Position numbers and translations under genes: made by a program | Origin: Tenacibaculum ovolyticum DSM 18103 | Lineage (GTDB): Bacteria > Bacteroidota > Bacteroidia > Flavobacteriales > Flavobacteriaceae | Length of the DNA: 64,000 nt | Reading direction: 5' to 3' | Assembly (NCBI RefSeq): GCF_000430545.1 | Contig: NZ_KE387163.1 | Span: forward strand, 62,001 to 126,000 | The notes under the pieces: generated by a model | Databases searched by the model: none | What the model was told of the DNA's origin: nothing | What the model saw: the letters and a program-made list of their open reading frames with translations, nothing else | Shown here: positions 60,461 to 64,000 of the stretch, piece by piece | How positions within the stretch are numbered: the first letter of the stretch is position 1 | Layout: every line of letters starts with the position of its first letter

Positions 60461-61741
60461 TTATTCTTTAGCAGGTAATATCTTACCAGTACATTCTCCA
60501 AAACCGATACGTACTTCATCGTTTTGAGAATATCCACGCATAATAACAGTATCGTGATCGTTAATGAATTTACGTTCAGAACCATCATTCATTTTTAATG
60601 GGTTTTGACCTCTCCATGTTAATTCTAACATAGAACCGAAACTATCTTTTGTAGGGCCAGAGATTGTTCCAGATCCCATCATGTCACCAGCATTTATAGG
60701 ACAACCATTTACAGTATGATGCGCTAATTGCTGTGCCATTGTCCAATACATATACTTGAAGTTAGAATTACAAACAACTGTTTCTTCTTTATCTTCAGGT
60801 TTAATAGCCATTTGTAAATTAATATCAAAACTATCTTTTCCTTCTTTCTGTAAGTAAGGTAAAGGTTCATGTACTTGCTTAGGGTTGTCAACTCTAAAAG
60901 GCTCTAATGCATCTAAAGTAACAATCCATGGCGAAATAGTTGAAGCAAAGTTTTTACCTAAGAAAGGCCCTAGTGGCACATATTCCCAAGCTTGAATATC
61001 TCTAGCAGACCAGTCATTAAATAAAACCAATCCAAAAATATATTCATCAGCATCTTTAATAGGTATTCTATCACCTAAATCATTTGCAACAGTAGTTATA
61101 AAAGCCATTTCTAATTCAAAATCTAATAATTTTGAAGGTCCAAAATTAGGTTTTGTTTCACCTTCACTAGGACGCTGTTGACCTAATGGTCGACGAATAG
61201 GTGTTCCTGAAGGTACGATAGAAGAACTTCTTCCATGATAACCTATTGGTATATGTAACCAGTTTGGCAATAATGCGTTCTCTGGATCGCGAAATAATGA
61301 ACCTACATTGGTAGCATGTTCTTTACTTGCATAAAAATCTGTATAATCACCAACAGAAACAGGTAGTTGCATTTCAACATCTTCCATTCTAAAAATCACA
61401 CTATCTTTATGTGCTGCATTGTCTCTAAGTTCTCCGTTAGTTACATCAAAAATATCAGCAATTTTATTACGTACTAAACGCCATGTTTTGCGACCGTCAG
61501 CAATAAAATCATTTAATGTGTCTTGTAAAAATATGTCATCTGTTAAAGGAATTTCTTTAAAGTAACCTAATTGATGTAAAGCGCCTAAATCGATAGCAAA
61601 ATCACCAATTCTAGTACCAATTGTTATGATGTCATCTTTTGTTATAAATACTCCGAAAGGAATATTCTGAATAGGAAAATCAGAATCTTTATTAACGTTT
61701 AACCAAGATTTTCTATTAGGATTATTAGCCGTTATTTTCAT
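60461..61741 (-). CDS. fahA: Fumarylacetoacetase
   Basis: This 426-residue enzyme is the last step of tyrosine and phenylalanine breakdown, giving fumarate and acetoacetate. It shows FGVFITKDD at the N-terminus, DYTDFYASKEHATNVG, PIGYHGRSSSIVPSG, LDFELEMAFI (metal-binding acidic residues) and LGPFLGKNFASTISPW. Length matches the eukaryotic-type FAH. Other tyrosine-degradation genes are not in this window. It is a single gene with its own upstream region of about 200 bases. Confidence 0.96.
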   Translation of the reverse strand: MKITANNPNRKSWLNVNKDSDFPIQNIPFGVFITKDDIITIGTRIGDFAIDLGALHQLGYFKEIPLTDDIFLQDTLNDFIADGRKTWRLVRNKIADIFDVTNGELRDNAAHKDSVIFRMEDVEMQLPVSVGDYTDFYASKEHATNVGSLFRDPENALLPNWLHIPIGYHGRSSSIVPSGTPIRRPLGQQRPSEGETKPNFGPSKLLDFELEMAFITTVANDLGDRIPIKDADEYIFGLVLFNDWSARDIQAWEYVPLGPFLGKNFASTISPWIVTLDALEPFRVDNPKQVHEPLPYLQKEGKDSFDINLQMAIKPEDKEETVVCNSNFKYMYWTMAQQLAHHTVNGCPINAGDMMGSGTISGPTKDSFGSMLELTWRGQNPLKMNDGSERKFINDHDTVIMRGYSQNDEVRIGFGECTGKILPAKE

Positions 61742-62011
61742 TGAAATTGTTATGTTTATTTTACTCCAAACCTACATATTTTTTAAATTAAAACCTAGCG
61801 TTTAATGTGAAAAAAAGATAAAATAGTATAAAAAATAGCCTGTTTTATTCTTGTGTAAAAAGGTTAATTTCATACAACTTAAGTAGTACAATAAGATTTA
61901 AAGCTAATAGAAAATAGAATGTAGATATATTGGATTAAAATTAGATAAAAATTGCATAAAGTATCAATAATAAAATTATTACATTTGGCTACATATTTAA
62001 CAACACATAAG

Positions 62012-63286
62012 ATGCAAAAAGATCATCAAATATTTGATTTAATTCAAGAAGAAAAAGAACGTCAGCTAAATGGTTTAGAACTGATTGCTTCTGAAAACTT
62101 TGTAAGTGAGCAAGTAATGCAAGCGCAAGGTTCTATTTTAACTAATAAATATGCAGAAGGATATCCAGGTAAACGCTATTATGGTGGATGTGAAGTAGTA
62201 GATGTTGTAGAACAAATTGCTATTGATAGAGCTAAAGAGTTGTTTGGAGCAGAATATGTAAATGTTCAGCCACATTCTGGATCACAAGCAAATACTGCTG
62301 TTTTTGCAGCTTGTTTAAACCCAGGAGATACAATTTTAGGTTTTGACTTATCACATGGAGGACATTTAACTCACGGATCTCCAGTAAACTTTTCAGGTAA
62401 ATTATACAATCCTGTTTTTTACGGAGTAGATAAAGCTACTGGAAAAATTGATTATAATCATTTAGAGCAACAAGCTAAAGAACATAAACCAAAATTAATT
62501 ATTGCAGGAGCTTCGGCATATTCTCGTGATATGGATTTTGAAAAATTTAGAGAGATAGCTGATAGTGTTGGAGCTGTTTTAATGGCTGATATTTCACACC
62601 CTGCAGGTTTAATTGCTAAAGGTATCTTATCAGACCCGTTACCACATTGTCATATTGTAACAACAACTACTCATAAAACTTTACGTGGTCCACGTGGTGG
62701 AATGATTATGATTGGTAAAGATTTTGAAAATCCGTTTGGATTAAAATTAAAATCAGGAAAATTAAAGAAAATGTCTACATTGATTAACTCTGCTGTTTTT
62801 CCAGGGAATCAAGGAGGACCTTTAGAGCATGTTATTGCTGCAAAAGCAATTGCTTTTGGTGAGGCTTTAACTGATGAGTTTTTAGAGTACCAATTACAAG
62901 TAAAAGAAAATGCACAAGCAATGGCAAAAGCACTTGTTTCGAAAGGATATGATATTATTTCTGGAGGAACAGATAACCACTGTATGTTAATTGATTTACG
63001 TAATAAAGATATTACAGGTAAAGATGCTGAAATAGCTTTAGGAAAAGCAGATATTACAGTAAATAAAAACATGGTGCCTTTCGATACTCAAAGTCCGTTT
63101 GTAACTTCAGGTATTCGTGTAGGAACAGCTGCGATTACTACTCGTGGATTAAAAGAAGAAGATATGCAGCAAGTTGTTGATTTTATTGACGAAGCAATTA
63201 AAAATCATGATAATGAAGAAAAATTATCTGAAATTGCAGAGAGTGTAGAAGAAATGATGAGTGCAAGAAGATTATTCGTAATGTAA
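62012..63286 (+). CDS. glyA: Serine hydroxymethyltransferase
   Basis: This 424-residue PLP enzyme interconverts serine and glycine with tetrahydrofolate, the partner reaction to FolD. I start it at the ATG at 62012 ([15 protein letters not shown]), as in relatives; the frame is open further upstream to 61952 but that stretch does not look conserved. LIASENFVS, the [13 protein letters not shown] motif and the PLP lysine Lys222 in [14 protein letters not shown] are intact. It ends with a hairpin shared with the next gene. Confidence 0.97.
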   Translation: MQKDHQIFDLIQEEKERQLNGLELIASENFVSEQVMQAQGSILTNKYAEGYPGKRYYGGCEVVDVVEQIAIDRAKELFGAEYVNVQPHSGSQANTAVFAACLNPGDTILGFDLSHGGHLTHGSPVNFSGKLYNPVFYGVDKATGKIDYNHLEQQAKEHKPKLIIAGASAYSRDMDFEKFREIADSVGAVLMADISHPAGLIAKGILSDPLPHCHIVTTTTHKTLRGPRGGMIMIGKDFENPFGLKLKSGKLKKMSTLINSAVFPGNQGGPLEHVIAAKAIAFGEALTDEFLEYQLQVKENAQAMAKALVSKGYDIISGGTDNHCMLIDLRNKDITGKDAEIALGKADITVNKNMVPFDTQSPFVTSGIRVGTAAITTRGLKEEDMQQVVDFIDEAIKNHDNEEKLSEIAESVEEMMSARRLFVM

Positions 63287-63309
63287 ATAGTTTTTCTTTT
63301 TTATTATAT

Positions 63310-63338
63310 AAAAAAAGCACCGAAATCGGTGCTTTTTT
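63310..63338. terminator. Bidirectional terminator
   Basis: AAAAAAGCACCG and CGGTGCTTTTTT pair perfectly across AAAT, between glyA and the convergent hydrolase gene. Confidence 0.9.
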
Positions 63339-63368
63339 GTTTAAAGTAATGTAGGTTGCATAACCTAG

Positions 63369-64000
63369 TTATTTCATGTTAGCTTTATAATAAGCATTCA
63401 TCGTTTCTACAGAAACATTTGGATTTCGATGATGTTGTACAATTCTTTTAATTTTTAATTTTTCTTCACGAACAAACTCTATAAACTGTTTTTCTACATT
63501 AGATAAATGCGTTGCAATAGAATTGTCAGCAGGGATTTCTAAGAAATCACCTTCATAAATTATTTGTGCACCTTTAAAGTAGGCAAAACTCTGTTTAAAA
63601 CTATGTTCATTCTTTAAAACGTAAAATCGAACCCCATTAATATTTATCTTATTTGTAAGTGTTTTAAATTTAAACAATTTAATTGATTTATTGAATTCAG
63701 GGAAATTTTTAATTGCATCAATAGTATAGTCATCTGCAAGTATTGTTATTCCTTTTTTAGCGTATGCATTTAAACCTCCTATATGATCATTATGAGGATG
63801 AGAAACAAATACAGATTGAATTGTTTTCATTGGAAATTTTCTTTCAATTAAGCTAATAACTTCTTCAGAAGATTTATCAGATATAGGGGCTCCAAAAACC
63901 ATGATATTATTATCTATTACTTTTAAAAGAATGAACCTACTATTTTTAAAAACATTAATAATATAAAGGTTGTTTGTTATTTTAGTAATTTTAGTTTCTG
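63369..64000 (-). CDS. MBL-fold metallo-hydrolase (N-terminus cut by window edge)
   Basis: The frame remains open to the right edge. Upstream of the first Met (63902) it reads ITNNLYIINVFKNSRFILLK, typical for the beginning of the metallo-beta-lactamase fold. So Met at 63902 is internal and the gene starts beyond 64000. The zinc motif SHPHNDHIGG is present, followed by later ligands in EHSF and a C-terminal QHHRNPNVSVETM. The visible part covers the C-terminal 210 residues. Likely an exported hydrolase such as a beta-lactamase-like or lactonase family member; substrate unknown. Confidence 0.85.
   Translation of the reverse strand, partial: ETKITKITNNLYIINVFKNSRFILLKVIDNNIMVFGAPISDKSSEEVISLIERKFPMKTIQSVFVSHPHNDHIGGLNAYAKKGITILADDYTIDAIKNFPEFNKSIKLFKFKTLTNKININGVRFYVLKNEHSFKQSFAYFKGAQIIYEGDFLEIPADNSIATHLSNVEKQFIEFVREEKLKIKRIVQHHRNPNVSVETMNAYYKANMK

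Noticed and set aside
61952..62011. Twenty extra N-terminal residues of GlyA
   Set aside because: The family begins at the MQKD-type start; the extra residues start with TTG and do not resemble a targeting signal.
63369..63902. Complete MBL-fold gene starting at Met 63902
   Set aside because: The frame continues upstream to the window edge with sequence typical of the fold's first strands, so the gene is truncated by the window.

Overview
The window is AT-rich (about 30% GC by eye) and reads as a chromosome segment of a marine-type Flavobacteriaceae bacterium (Bacteroidota), close to Tenacibaculum or Polaribacter. Pointers are family-level: an M1 peptidase next to a DUF6702 protein, many short lipoproteins, a long RluA-family enzyme, YtxJ of the bacillithiol system, a split transketolase, UbiA/Maf/SmpB neighbours, few purine-rich ribosome sites and TAnnTTTG-type -7 elements. 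The species is inferred only.

Left part (1-11.3 kb): an M1 peptidase N-terminus cut by the window edge, a DUF6702 protein, five tandem paralogues carrying a carboxypeptidase-regulatory-like domain without a TonB receptor, a lipoprotein, PepE, a patch of small unknown genes with one interrupted ORF, and a lipoprotein of the thiol-activated cytolysin family. Housekeeping genes follow (folD, ffh, DinB-like proteins, msrB, an M48 protease, an MFS carrier), then a class I terpene synthase, an RluA-family enzyme and two tandem long-chain acyl-CoA ligases.

Middle (26-43 kb): a four-gene biosynthetic-looking operon (possible haem-oxygenase-like protein, permuted ATP-grasp-like ligase, glycosyltransferase, phenylacetate-CoA-ligase-like adenylating enzyme), then flavobacterial palindromic repeats and a secreted metallophosphoesterase. 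The 3' end of that phosphoesterase gene is repeated about 9.4 kb downstream. Between the two copies lie a nuclease plus Rad50-like ATPase pair (Lamassu-like), a caspase-NACHT STAND protein with pentapeptide-like repeats, and small genes embedded in nested direct repeats with truncated gene copies. This looks like a defence island with a history of duplication; no integrase or transposase is visible.

Right part (43-64 kb): an Lrp regulator divergent from gshB and a fused N-formylglutamate amidohydrolase-like/DUF1704 protein, tRNA-Leu and tRNA-Lys, aroK, a phosphoribosyltransferase, an S4 protein, an FKBP-like lipoprotein, outer-membrane barrels, a transketolase C-terminal subunit, maf, a UbiA homologue with eroded Asp motifs, smpB, clpB, ytxJ, a helicase, fumarylacetoacetase, glyA and a metallo-beta-lactamase-fold gene cut by the right edge.
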